A stretch of DNA of 50,434 nt, taken from the NCBI GenBank assembly GCA_001657395.1, contig LYSY01000010.1, forward strand, positions 184,208-234,641, in the 5' to 3' direction. The stretch is from Rhodospirillales bacterium BBD 1991-14. Lineage in GTDB: Bacteria > Pseudomonadota > Alphaproteobacteria > Kiloniellales > Kiloniellaceae. A program made the position numbers and the translations under genes. The notes beneath the pieces are model-generated. The model made no database searches. It was not told the DNA's origin and was given only the letters and a program-made list of their open reading frames with translations. Shown one piece after another: positions 40,394-48,130 of this stretch (within the stretch, counting starts at the first letter, position 1; every line of letters starts with the position of its first letter).

Positions 40394-42157
40394 ATGACCT
40401 ATGCCGCACCGCTGGCCGAGATGCGCTTTGCCCTCAATGCCGTGGCCGATCTGCCGGAGATCGCCAAGCTGCCGGGCTACGAGGAGGCGACGCCGGACCT
40501 GGTCGACGCCATCCTGGACGAAGCCGGCAAACTGGCGGGCGAGGTGCTGGCGCCGCTGAACCATCCCGGCGACCGCGAGGGATCGGTCTACGAGAACGGG
40601 GTGGTGCGCACGCCGCACGGGTTCCGCGAGGCCTATGGTCAGTTCGTGGAAGGCGGCTGGAATGCCCTGCCCTTCGACCCGGACTACGGTGGCCAGGGCC
40701 TGCCCTGGACCCTGGCCTCGGCCGTCCAGGAGATCTGGCACGCGGCGAACCTCAGTTTCGGCATCTGCCCGCTGTTGACCGCCGGGGCCGTGGAGTTGCT
40801 GCAGGCGCACGGCGATGACGCGCAGAAGGAAACCTATCTGCCGAAGATGATCTCCGGCGAGTGGGCGGGCACCATGAACCTGACGGAGCCGCAGGCCGGT
40901 TCCGACGTCGGCGCGCTGAGAACCAAGGCGGAGCGCAACGGTGACCACTATCTGATCTCGGGTCAGAAGATTTACATCACCTACGGCGAGCACGACTTCA
41001 CCGAGAACATCGTTCACATGGTGCTGGCCCGCCTGCCCGATGCACCGCCGGGCACCAAGGGCATCAGCCTGTTCCTGGTGCCGAAGTTCCTGGTGAACGC
41101 GGACCGCTCTCTCGGCCCGCGCAACGACCTGCGCTGCGTCTCCATCGAGCACAAGCTGGGCATCAACGCCTCCCCCACGGCAGTCATGGCCTACGGCGAC
41201 TCCGGCGGTGCGATCGGCTATCTGGTCGGCGAGGAGAATGAGGGCATGGCCTGCATGTTCACGATGATGAACAACGCCCGGCTCGCCGTCGGCATCCAGG
41301 GTGTCGCCATTGCCGAGCGCGCCTACCAGCAGGCCCGCGCCTATGCCTTCGACCGCGTCCAAAGCCGCCCCATCGAGGGAGGCAACGGGCCGGCGGCTAT
41401 CATCCGCCACCCGGACGTGCGCCGCATGCTGGCAACCATGAAAGCGAAGACCGAGGCGGCCCGGGCGCTGACCTACTGGGCCGCCGCGGCACTGGACCGC
41501 GCCAAGCGGGAGCCAGACGCCGAACGCCGCGCCGCACAGCAGGCCCTGATCGACCTGCTGATCCCTGTCACCAAGTCCTGGTGCACGGATGTCGGTTGCG
41601 ACGTCTCCTCCCTCGGCGTCCAGATCCACGGCGGCATGGGCTTCATCGAGGAGACCGGCGCCGCCCAGCATTTCCGCGACGCCCGCATCCTGCCGATCTA
41701 CGAAGGCACCAACGGCATCCAGGCCCTCGATCTCTTCACCCGCAAGCTGCTGCGCGACAAGGGCGCGGCCATGACGCAGCTCTTGATGGAGATGCGCGCC
41801 GGCCTGCCGGCCATGAACGGCAACAGTGACCTCACGGCCCTGCGCGCACCTCTGGCGGAAGGTCTTGAAGCGCTCGACCGGGCTGCGGTCTGGATGCTCG
41901 AAGAAGGGGGCAGGGATCTCGCGCGCGGCGCCGCCTCCGCCACCGCCTTCCAGAGTCTCTTCGGGGTCGTCCTCGGCGGCTGGCTGTTGGCAAAGGCGGC
42001 CCAGCAGAACGGCGAGAGCGACCCTTCAACCCGGGACGGCAAGATCAAGACGGCCCGGTTTTACGCCGAGAACCTGCTGGGTGAAGCGGCGGGGCTGGCA
42101 GACGCCGTCACCGGCGGCGCCGACTCGACGCTGGCTTTCGACGACGAAGACTTCTGA
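40394..42157 (+). CDS. Acyl-CoA dehydrogenase, DmdC/long C-terminal type
   Basis: A 587-residue FAD enzyme that forms a 2,3-trans double bond in an acyl-CoA. The core has MNLTEPQAGSDVGALRTKAE (FAD/substrate loop), KIYITYGEHD, GVQIHGGMGFIEETGAAQHF, and ILPIYEGTNGIQALDLFTRK, where the Glu of YEGT is the catalytic base. The extra ~130-residue C-terminal domain (the acyl-CoA dehydrogenase C-terminal domain) places it with DmdC, which handles methylmercaptopropionyl-CoA, and with related short/branched-chain enzymes. A DMSP role is possible in a marine bacterium but no dmdB or dmdD is nearby. Its last 97 bp overlap the convergent permease gene. Confidence 0.92.
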   Translation: MTYAAPLAEMRFALNAVADLPEIAKLPGYEEATPDLVDAILDEAGKLAGEVLAPLNHPGDREGSVYENGVVRTPHGFREAYGQFVEGGWNALPFDPDYGGQGLPWTLASAVQEIWHAANLSFGICPLLTAGAVELLQAHGDDAQKETYLPKMISGEWAGTMNLTEPQAGSDVGALRTKAERNGDHYLISGQKIYITYGEHDFTENIVHMVLARLPDAPPGTKGISLFLVPKFLVNADRSLGPRNDLRCVSIEHKLGINASPTAVMAYGDSGGAIGYLVGEENEGMACMFTMMNNARLAVGIQGVAIAERAYQQARAYAFDRVQSRPIEGGNGPAAIIRHPDVRRMLATMKAKTEAARALTYWAAAALDRAKREPDAERRAAQQALIDLLIPVTKSWCTDVGCDVSSLGVQIHGGMGFIEETGAAQHFRDARILPIYEGTNGIQALDLFTRKLLRDKGAAMTQLLMEMRAGLPAMNGNSDLTALRAPLAEGLEALDRAAVWMLEEGGRDLARGAASATAFQSLFGVVLGGWLLAKAAQQNGESDPSTRDGKIKTARFYAENLLGEAAGLADAVTGGADSTLAFDDEDF

Positions 42158-43062
42158 TCGCCGGCAGGAGAAGAACCGCCGCCGGGCTTCATCAGCACCA
42201 GTGCGTTGCCGGCCAGCACCAGTAAGAGACCCGCGACGGCCTCGGGCGACCAGACGTAGCCTTCCACCAGCGTCGAGATGGCCAGCGCCACCACCGGGAA
42301 CAGAACCGGGATGTAGGACGCGCGCGCCGGTCCCAGGCGGGCGACGATGGTGAGGAACCCCCAGAAGCCGACGACCGATCCGAAGAGGATGAGGTAGGCG
42401 AGCGAAACCGCGTAGGACGGCGCCGGATCCCAGGCCCATCCGCCCGCGACATCCGCCGGGGCAAAAGTCACATAGGCCGCAGTGGCCAGACCGCCGTACA
42501 GCATGCCGAAGGCGCTGACCTGAACCACGGGGATTCCCGCCTTGCTGTTGCGGCTGCCGACCACCGTTCCGCTCGATCCCATGAAGGCGCCGAACAGGGT
42601 GAGCAGGATCGCGATCAGCGTGAGGTCGGAGAGCACGAGGCCGTCCAGTTCCGGCCAGAAGACCAGGCAGAGCCCTGCGATCCCGCAGAGCGCACCGAGG
42701 CCGACGCGCCGCTCGATAGGCTTGCGGTCCACCACCCGGCCGAGCAGCAGGCTGAACACCACCACGCTCGAGAAGGCGACCGCCACCAGGCCGCTGGTCA
42801 GCCACTTGCTGGCCCAATAGAGGGGAATGTAGTTGAGGCAGAACAGGCAAAGCCCCTGCAGCGCCATGAACAGGTGATCCCGCGGGGCGAAGCGCAGCGG
42901 CAGGCCGCGCAGGGCACACCAGAGGAAGAGCAGCAGTGCGGCGCCGAGAAAGCGGTAGGCGACCGAGGCTTCCGGCGCCACCGGGCCGGCCTGGTACTTG
43001 ATGGCGATCCAGGTGCTGCCCCAGATGAAGACGGTCATGAAGAAGATTGCCACGCTGGCCAT
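42061..43062 (-). CDS. EamA/DMT superfamily permease with Ser/Ala-rich C-terminal tail
   Basis: The 333-residue product (ATG 43062, MASVAIFFMTVFIWGSTWIA) has ten helices in two EamA repeats, with IWGSTWIAIKYQAG in the first. It is an RhtA/YdcZ-like exporter or importer of small metabolites. The last ~35 residues (beyond GNALVLMKPGGGS) are Ser/Ala/Pro-rich and cytoplasmic, and are encoded entirely on the antisense strand of the acyl-CoA dehydrogenase 3' end, so they look like an extension created by stop-codon loss. It is divergent from the GcvA-like LysR gene, which probably controls it. Confidence 0.9.
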   Translation of the reverse strand: MASVAIFFMTVFIWGSTWIAIKYQAGPVAPEASVAYRFLGAALLLFLWCALRGLPLRFAPRDHLFMALQGLCLFCLNYIPLYWASKWLTSGLVAVAFSSVVVFSLLLGRVVDRKPIERRVGLGALCGIAGLCLVFWPELDGLVLSDLTLIAILLTLFGAFMGSSGTVVGSRNSKAGIPVVQVSAFGMLYGGLATAAYVTFAPADVAGGWAWDPAPSYAVSLAYLILFGSVVGFWGFLTIVARLGPARASYIPVLFPVVALAISTLVEGYVWSPEAVAGLLLVLAGNALVLMKPGGGSSPAGDQKSSSSKASVESAPPVTASASPAASPSRFSA

Positions 43063-43135
43063 GCCGGGATGCTCCTTGTCCGAAAGTCGACTGTCGCGCG
43101 GCGTGGAGCACCAGATAGTTTGAGAGCCTTGATAT

Positions 43136-43164
43136 TGGCAAACCATGTTTTCTGGGTTTAGCCA
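43136..43164. promoter_or_regulatory. Candidate LysR operator between the DMT permease and LysR genes
   Basis: TGGCAAACC (43136-43144) and GGTTTAGCCA (43155-43164) are inverted repeats apart from a one-base insertion, spaced by 10 bp. They lie in the AT-rich divergent promoter region, 28 bp from the LysR start. Confidence 0.45.
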
Positions 43165-43191
43165 TCAGAAAAACTAATATAAGATAGCGAG

Positions 43192-44121
43192 ATGAGCACG
43201 CTGCCACCGCTGAAGAGCCTGCGGGTCTTCGAAGCCGTCGCCCGCCACCTGAGCTTCACCAGGGCGGCTGACGAGCTCTGCGTCACCCAGGGCGCGGTGA
43301 GCCAGCAGGTCCGGGTTCTCGAGGACGCCCTGGGGGTCAAGCTGTTCCGGCGCCAGCACCGGGAGCTGAGGCTGACCAGCGCCGGCGAACGCTATGTGCT
43401 GGCGGTGCGGGAAGCCCTGCGCCTGATCGGCGCCGCCACGGCGGAGCTGCGCAAGGACCGCCAAGCGGGCCGGCTCACCCTCTCCTGCCTGCCGAGCTTC
43501 GCCCACAAGTGGCTGATGCCGCGGCTCGGCGACTTCATAGAGACGCACCCGGAGATATCGCTGCGCATCCACACCAGCTTCGAGGTGGTGGACCTGGCGC
43601 GCGACGGCATCGACTGCGCCATCCGTCACGGGCCGGGGGGCTATGCGGACCTCTTCGCCGAAGTGCTGCTGACCGAGGAACTGACGCCCATGTGCAGCCC
43701 GGCCGTAGCCGGGCGGCTGGCCCGGCCCGAAGACCTCGCCGGCGAGACCCTGCTGCGCGACTTCGGCACCGAGTGGGACGATTGGCTGGAACATGCGGGA
43801 CTGGCGGCCGGACGCTTTACCATGGGGGCCGAGTTCCTCGACAGTTCCATGGCGATGCAGGCCGCCATCGACGGCCGCGGGATCATTCTGGGGCACACGG
43901 CCCTGGCCCGCGACGACCTAGACGCCGGCCGCCTGGTCGCCCCTTTCGAGGCGCGCGTGCCCTACGACTGCGCCCACTGGTTCGTCTGCCTGCCGGGCCG
44001 GGAGACCACGGCGGAGGTGCAGGCGCTGCGCGGCTGGCTGAAGCAGCAGGCGGCGGATTTCCCGGCACCGGCCATGGGAGCTCAGCGGCGCAGGGTGCCA
44101 CAACCCTTGCCCTTCGACTGA
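43192..44121 (+). CDS. GcvA-like LysR-family transcriptional regulator
   Basis: The 309-residue LTTR starts MSTLPPLKSLRVFEAVARHL, the characteristic GcvA/AmpR-subgroup opening, then RAADELCVTQGAVSQQVRVL for the recognition helix. The effector domain shows LTLSCLPSFAHKWLMPRLGD and the GIDCAIRHGPGGYADLFAEV motif shared by GcvA-type regulators. Targets are usually divergent genes, so the DMT permease is the likely one. The HNH gene follows 21 bp downstream and may be co-transcribed. Confidence 0.93.
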   Translation: MSTLPPLKSLRVFEAVARHLSFTRAADELCVTQGAVSQQVRVLEDALGVKLFRRQHRELRLTSAGERYVLAVREALRLIGAATAELRKDRQAGRLTLSCLPSFAHKWLMPRLGDFIETHPEISLRIHTSFEVVDLARDGIDCAIRHGPGGYADLFAEVLLTEELTPMCSPAVAGRLARPEDLAGETLLRDFGTEWDDWLEHAGLAAGRFTMGAEFLDSSMAMQAAIDGRGIILGHTALARDDLDAGRLVAPFEARVPYDCAHWFVCLPGRETTAEVQALRGWLKQQAADFPAPAMGAQRRRVPQPLPFD

Positions 44122-44142
44122 GCATCCGCCAAGACCAATGAG

Positions 44143-44496
44143 ATGAAGAACTCAGAGAACCTCGGCCCCTGCCCCATCTGCGGCCGCGCGATGATCGAGG
44201 GGCCCAGCGTCGACCGGCACCATTGGGTGCCGCGCAAGGAGGGCGGTGTCGAGGCAGCCTTTCTGCATGTGGTCTGCCACCGGATGATCCACCGGCTGTT
44301 CGATGAAAAGGCGCTGGCGGCGGACTTCACCGACCCCGCCGCCCTGCGCGACCATCCGGACATCAGGCGGTTCATCGCCTGGGTGCGCCGCCAGCCGGCG
44401 GACTACGTCGACTGGCCGAAGAGCCCGCGCGGACGCAGGCGCGGCTCGGGGCGCGGCTCAGGTCGCAGCTCTTCAGGGCGCCGCCCGGCACGCTGA
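44143..44496 (+). CDS. HNH-type zinc protein with Arg/Ser/Gly-rich tail
   Basis: The first ~55 residues form a compact HNH-like module: CPIC (Cys10, Cys13), VDRHHWVPRKEGG (His26, His27), then VVCHRMIHRLF (Cys45, His46, His50). The four zinc-ligand candidates and the catalytic His fit an HNH fold, but the usual Asn is not obvious, so nuclease activity is unsure. The C-terminal 25 residues are Arg/Ser/Gly-rich (SPRGRRRGSGRGSGRSSSGR) and should bind nucleic acid. At 117 residues it is a free-standing module. No restriction or anti-phage partner is adjacent. Confidence 0.75.
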   Translation: MKNSENLGPCPICGRAMIEGPSVDRHHWVPRKEGGVEAAFLHVVCHRMIHRLFDEKALAADFTDPAALRDHPDIRRFIAWVRRQPADYVDWPKSPRGRRRGSGRGSGRSSSGRRPAR

Positions 44497-44517
44497 CCGG
44501 AGTGGCCGTCCGGACGC

Positions 44518-44555
44518 AAAAAATGGCCCGGTGCCGGGAGTGATCGGCACCGGGC
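44518..44555 (-). terminator. Intrinsic terminator on the minus strand (10-bp stem, T6)
   Basis: On the minus strand GCCCGGTGCC (44555-44546) pairs perfectly with GGCACCGGGC (44535-44526), followed by CA and six T (44523-44518). On the plus strand there is no T-tail, so the element serves a minus-strand transcript, although no minus-strand protein gene lies upstream of it. Confidence 0.85.
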
Positions 44556-44683
44556 TATAGCTGCGGACATTGCTTCGGAAAGCCTCCGAAATGCCCGCTC
44601 CGGTCCAACTGGGCTAAGACCGGGTCTGCCGCTCGGAAGGCCAAGAGTTATGGTGGGGACCACCTCCCGAAGCGCGACAGATG
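44518..44683 (-). ncRNA. Candidate FNR-controlled small RNA (~165 nt)
   Basis: A transcript starting near 44683 and ending at the T6 terminator would contain, in order, GGTGG/CCACC (44664-44652), GACCGG/CCGGTC arms at 44618-44623 and 44600-44605 (12-nt loop), TTCGGA/TCCGAA arms at 44585-44590 and 44574-44579, then the terminator hairpin. No convincing ORF lies within. A -10-like TATAGG and a CRP/FNR box sit at the right distances upstream. This layout matches that of an independent trans-acting sRNA such as enterobacterial FnrS, which is made without oxygen. It is a prediction from structure and spacing only. Confidence 0.55.
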
Positions 44684-44689
44684 CGCCAC

Positions 44690-44730
44690 CCTATAGCCCT
44701 GCCGAGTGCCGCTGCCTTGACGCAGATCAA
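44690..44730 (-). promoter_or_regulatory. CRP/FNR-type box and -10 element of the candidate sRNA
   Basis: TTGACGCAGATCAA (44717-44730) matches the FNR/FixK consensus TTGAT-N4-ATCAA at 9 of 10 defined positions. On the minus strand TATAGG (44695-44690) is a -10-like hexamer. The implied start near 44683 puts the box centre at about -40.5, the class II activator position. The box could also act on glpK (start 44895), but the distance to it is large. Confidence 0.6.
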
Positions 44731-44894
44731 TTCATCAGAGGTCGCTTAAAGGCGCATTGAATCCCTCGGCTGGCGGGTCCTGCGAAGGCTTGATCTTCGC
44801 CCGCCGGGCCGACACCATGCGCGCGCAGCGGCGCCGGCTCAGCGGCGCTCTGCGGGACGAAAAAGAACAACACAGACTGGGGGGACGCGGCGCC

Positions 44895-46388
44895 ATGGCC
44901 GACGGCAACAGCATTCTGGCAATCGATCAGGGGACCACCAGCACCCGGGCCATTCTGTTCTCGCCCGAAGGGCGGATTCTGGGCCAGGCGCAGCAGGAAC
45001 TGCCCCAGCACTTTCCCCAGTCCGGCTGGGTCGAGCACGACGTGGAAGACATCTGGCGCGACACCCTGAAGGTCTGCGAGGGGGCCGTGGCCGATGCCGG
45101 AAAAACCATCGCCGACGTCGCCGCCATCGGCATTACCAACCAGCGCGAAACCACGGTGATCTGGGACCGTGAGACCGGCAAGGCGATCCACAAGGCGATC
45201 GTCTGGCAGGACCGCCGCACTGCCGGCCTCTGCCAGGACCTGCGGGCCGCCGGGCACGAAGACCTGTTCCGCCAGCGCACCGGGCTGCTGCTGGACCCCT
45301 ACTTCTCCGGCACCAAAATCGCCTGGCTGCTGGACAAGGAGCCGGGCACCCGCGCGCGGGCCGAACGGGGCGAGCTGGCGTTCGGCACCATCGACTGTTT
45401 CCTGCTGTGGCGCCTGACCGGCGGCCGTGTCCATGCCACCGATGCGACCAACGCGGCGCGCACCCTGATCTATGACATCAAGCGCCAGATCTGGGACAAG
45501 GACCTGCTGGAGCTCCTCAAGATCCCGGAGAGCCTGCTGCCCGAGGTGCGCGCCAGCGATGCCGACTTCGGCACCACCGAGGCCGGCCTGCTGGGCGCCG
45601 CCCTGCCTATCGGCGGGATCGCAGGCGATCAGCAGGCCGCAACCGTCGGCCAGGCCTGCTTCGAAACCGGCATGATGAAGTCGACCTACGGCACCGGCTG
45701 CTTCGCCCTCTTCAACACCGGGAAGAACCTGGTGCACTCCCAGAACCGTCTGCTGTCCACCATCGCCTACCGCCTGGGCGACGAAACCACCTATGCCCTG
45801 GAGGGCAGCATCTTCGTCGCCGGCGCCGCGGTGCAGTGGATGCGCGACGGCCTCGGCATCATCCAATCGGCGCAGGAAACCGAGGCTCTGGCCAAGCAGG
45901 CCGACACCCGCCAGCGGCTCTATCTCGTGCCCGCCTTCACCGGCCTCGGCGCGCCATACTGGGATGCGGAGGCGCGCGGCGCCGTCTTCGGCCTTACCCG
46001 CGCCAGTGGTCCGGCGGAAATCGTGCGCGCCGGGCTGGAGGCTGTCTGCTACCAGACCCGCGACCTCCTGGAGGCGATGCGTGCCGACGGCGCCGCCGGG
46101 CTGGAGGCGCTGCGCGTCGACGGCGGCATGGTGGCCAACGACTGGATGCTGCAGATGCTGGCCGACATTCTGGGCGTCGCCGTGGAACGGCCCAAGGTGG
46201 CGGAGACCACGGCCCTGGGGGCGGCCTGCCTGGCCGGTCTCAGCCGCGGCCTGCTGCCGGACGTGGAAGCCATCGCCGGCCAGTGGCAGTGCGACGCCCG
46301 TTTCGAACCCCAGATGGCCGAAGACGAGCGGGAGGAGCGTTATGCCGGCTGGCAGGACGCCGTGGCGCGGGTGCGCAGCGCCGGCTAG
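44895..46388 (+). CDS. glpK: Glycerol kinase
   Basis: The 497-residue enzyme phosphorylates glycerol to glycerol 3-phosphate with ATP. The FGGY-family signatures are present: [20 protein letters not shown] at the N-terminus, [35 protein letters not shown], and the second ATP-binding motif [20 protein letters not shown]. The length is exactly that of E. coli GlpK when ATG 44895 ([13 protein letters not shown]) is used; an in-frame ATG at 44757 would add 46 unrelated residues. GGGGGGA precedes the start. No glpF, glpD or glpR adjoins it, so the gene is separated from the usual regulon. Confidence 0.97.
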   Translation: MADGNSILAIDQGTTSTRAILFSPEGRILGQAQQELPQHFPQSGWVEHDVEDIWRDTLKVCEGAVADAGKTIADVAAIGITNQRETTVIWDRETGKAIHKAIVWQDRRTAGLCQDLRAAGHEDLFRQRTGLLLDPYFSGTKIAWLLDKEPGTRARAERGELAFGTIDCFLLWRLTGGRVHATDATNAARTLIYDIKRQIWDKDLLELLKIPESLLPEVRASDADFGTTEAGLLGAALPIGGIAGDQQAATVGQACFETGMMKSTYGTGCFALFNTGKNLVHSQNRLLSTIAYRLGDETTYALEGSIFVAGAAVQWMRDGLGIIQSAQETEALAKQADTRQRLYLVPAFTGLGAPYWDAEARGAVFGLTRASGPAEIVRAGLEAVCYQTRDLLEAMRADGAAGLEALRVDGGMVANDWMLQMLADILGVAVERPKVAETTALGAACLAGLSRGLLPDVEAIAGQWQCDARFEPQMAEDEREERYAGWQDAVARVRSAG

Positions 46389-46513
46389 CACCGCCCAAAG
46401 GGATGACGGAACGGCCTCAGACTGGATTCCGTTAACCCGCCGGGCTTAGACTTCGCCAGTCGTGCACCTTGGCGGCCGGAAGACGCCGAGGCCATGAAGC
46501 GGAGAGGCGGAGC

Positions 46514-46759
46514 ATGGAATCTGTCAGCCTGAAAATCGCCGAGATCTACGTGCCGGCCAAGCGCAAGCGCACCCTGAAGGCCGAGACGGTCGAAGCGCTG
46601 GCCGAAAGCATTATGGAGGAAGGCCTGAAGATGCCGATCTCCGTACGCCAGGGCAACGGCCGCTATGTCCTTCAGGAAGGCCTGCACCGCCTCGAGGCCT
46701 GCCGTGCGCTCGGCGAGGAGACCATCGACAGCATCATCGTCCGCGCCCGCCAGCACTGA
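46514..46759 (+). CDS. Mini ParB N-terminal-domain protein (81 aa)
   Basis: The 81-residue product is one ParB/Srx-like domain: SLKIAEIYVPAKRKRTLKAE, then TVEALAESIMEEGLKMPISV, and GRYVLQEGLHRLEACRALGE, where the GLHRLEA segment stands in place of the G-x-R/HR nucleotide loop of ParB. It has no helix-turn-helix or dimer domain. ParB proper is a CTPase; isolated domains of this size are of unknown role. ATG 46514 follows GGAGAGGCGG. It comes 125 bp after glpK; a link to the distant orphan ParA is not supported by position. Confidence 0.82.
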   Translation: MESVSLKIAEIYVPAKRKRTLKAETVEALAESIMEEGLKMPISVRQGNGRYVLQEGLHRLEACRALGEETIDSIIVRARQH

Positions 46760-46805
46760 GACAATGCCGCAAGCGCCTCCGAGTTGGCTGCCCCCGAGTT
46801 GGGCC

Positions 46806-46839
46806 AGGGCATCCTCAAATCCAGGGCATCCTCAAATCC
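46806..46839. repeat. 17-bp perfect tandem duplication
   Basis: AGGGCATCCTCAAATCC occurs at 46806-46822 and again at 46823-46839, immediately before the stop of the half-permease gene (minus). A CGAGTTGG pair also lies just upstream (near 46778 and 46796). The unit length equals that of the array at 30340 but the sequence is unrelated. Confidence 0.9.
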
Positions 46840-46848
46840 GGGGCAAGC

Positions 46849-47346
46849 TCAGAAGAATCCCAGCTGACCGGCCACGAAGCCCAGGATCACCGGCAGCGGC
46901 AGCGCCAGGACAAAGCGCTGCAGCGCCGGCAGGCGGCCGACGATCGGCACCTCCCAGACCAGCAGGCGGTTCAGGTTGTAGAGCGACCAGGCGGTGACGA
47001 AGGCCATGATCTGCGGCGCCCCGGCCCCGACCTCCAGCGCCGCGCCGCCGACCGCAAAGGCCAGCATCGGGCCGCCGGGGGTCAGAGCCCCGATGAGGCT
47101 GGCCAACAGCAAACCGGCAAGACCGGTGTCGCGGCCGACGAAGGCGGCGACCCATTCCGGCGGTACCAGCGCAGCGATGAAGCCGGCGCCGATGACGGCC
47201 AGCACGATGCGCGGAGCCACCGAAAGGGCCTGGTCGCGCGCGATGCGCAAGGCCTGCGGGATGGCACCGGCGCCGCGCCGATAGGCCAGCATCCCGAGAC
47301 CGAGAACCGCGCCGTAAAGGAGCACGGAGGCGATCAGGATGCTCAC
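46849..47346 (-). CDS. Half-permease B (ArsP/YraQ-like predicted permease)
   Basis: The 165-residue protein has five membrane helices and the motif GALTPGGPMLAFAVGGAALE followed by MAFVTAWSLYNLNRLLVWEV. This matches, position by position, the GALLPGGPMMTFPLAVALGA and AFIAGWALLSVNRTLVWEM segments of the upstream gene product. The two are homologous halves of a permease of the ArsP_1/DUF318 type, which usually is one chain with two such halves. Start is GTG 47346, overlapping the upstream stop by 4 bp (GTGA), so the two are translationally coupled. The substrate is unknown; relatives export organo-arsenicals. Confidence 0.82.
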   Translation of the reverse strand: MSILIASVLLYGAVLGLGMLAYRRGAGAIPQALRIARDQALSVAPRIVLAVIGAGFIAALVPPEWVAAFVGRDTGLAGLLLASLIGALTPGGPMLAFAVGGAALEVGAGAPQIMAFVTAWSLYNLNRLLVWEVPIVGRLPALQRFVLALPLPVILGFVAGQLGFF

Positions 47347-47933
47347 TCGCCGCCCTCCTGTTCCCTTGCCTGTTCTTTGGGCGTCCGCTCCGCCGCCTGC
47401 TTCGCCTTTCCGAAGAGCTGACGGGCCAGCCAGCCCAGCAGCAGCGGCAGCAGCAGGCTGAGGCCGTAGCGCAGCAGAACGAAGTCGTTGTCGAAGAACG
47501 ACATCTCCCACACCAGGGTACGGTTGACGCTGAGCAGGGCCCAGCCGGCGATGAAGGCGGTGGCCGTGCCGATGTCCGCACCGGCGGCACCGAGCGCGAC
47601 GGCCAGCGGAAAGGTCATCATCGGCCCGCCCGGCAGCAGCGCGCCGGCAACAGCCGCCAGGGCCAGGCCCTTGAAGCCGGAGCGCGACCCCATCCAGCGC
47701 GCCACCTGCTCGCGCGGCAACAGCACCGTCAGCAGTCCCGCCAGCAGAACGCCGGCCAGGACCTTCGGGGAGATGGCAGCGAGCAGCCAGAGATCGTCGT
47801 GCAGAACCTGCCAGAAGACCTCCGGCCCCTTCAGCAGATAGCAGAGGGCGCCGGCCGCAAAGGCGACAACAAGGACGATCAGCAGACCGGCGTCGGCTTT
47901 GCGCCGCACCGGGCCTGACGACGGCGTCGACAA
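47343..47933 (-). CDS. Half-permease A (ArsP/YraQ-like predicted permease)
   Basis: The 196-residue protein carries five helices (GLLIVLVVAFAAGALCYLL; ISPKVLAGVLLAGLLTVLLP; LALAAVAGALLPGGPMMTFP; IGTATAFIAGWALLSVNRTL; LRYGLSLLLPLLLGWLARQL) and a charged cytoplasmic tail (AAERTPKEQAREQEGGE). It pairs with half-permease B. The first possible start is a TTG at 47933 with no clear ribosome binding site; a GTG at 47909 behind AGG is an alternative. A 14-bp palindrome lies 115 bp upstream. No ArsR gene adjoins the pair. Confidence 0.82.
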   Translation of the reverse strand: MSTPSSGPVRRKADAGLLIVLVVAFAAGALCYLLKGPEVFWQVLHDDLWLLAAISPKVLAGVLLAGLLTVLLPREQVARWMGSRSGFKGLALAAVAGALLPGGPMMTFPLAVALGAAGADIGTATAFIAGWALLSVNRTLVWEMSFFDNDFVLLRYGLSLLLPLLLGWLARQLFGKAKQAAERTPKEQAREQEGGE

Positions 47934-48047
47934 AGGTTTGGGTCCGCTGGGTAAAGGAAATCGCGAAGACGGCAGCGTAGCACCGGCGGGCCTTGCCTCA
48001 CCAGCGGCCTGCCTGCATGCCGCCCTTACCGTATAAGCATGCGACAG

Positions 48048-48061
48048 ATAAAATATTTTAT
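48048..48061. promoter_or_regulatory. Perfect 14-bp palindrome ATAAAATATTTTAT
   Basis: It lies in an AT-rich patch between the divergent-facing region of the half-permease pair (start 47933) and the thioesterase stop. It is likely part of the permease promoter, and it resembles an operator. No regulator gene is adjacent. Confidence 0.4.
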
Positions 48062-48130
48062 TTCAATATCTTACGATGCGAAGCTTTGATTCTACAACAA
48101 ACTATCGAGCCGGACGGATGGGTCAGAGCC

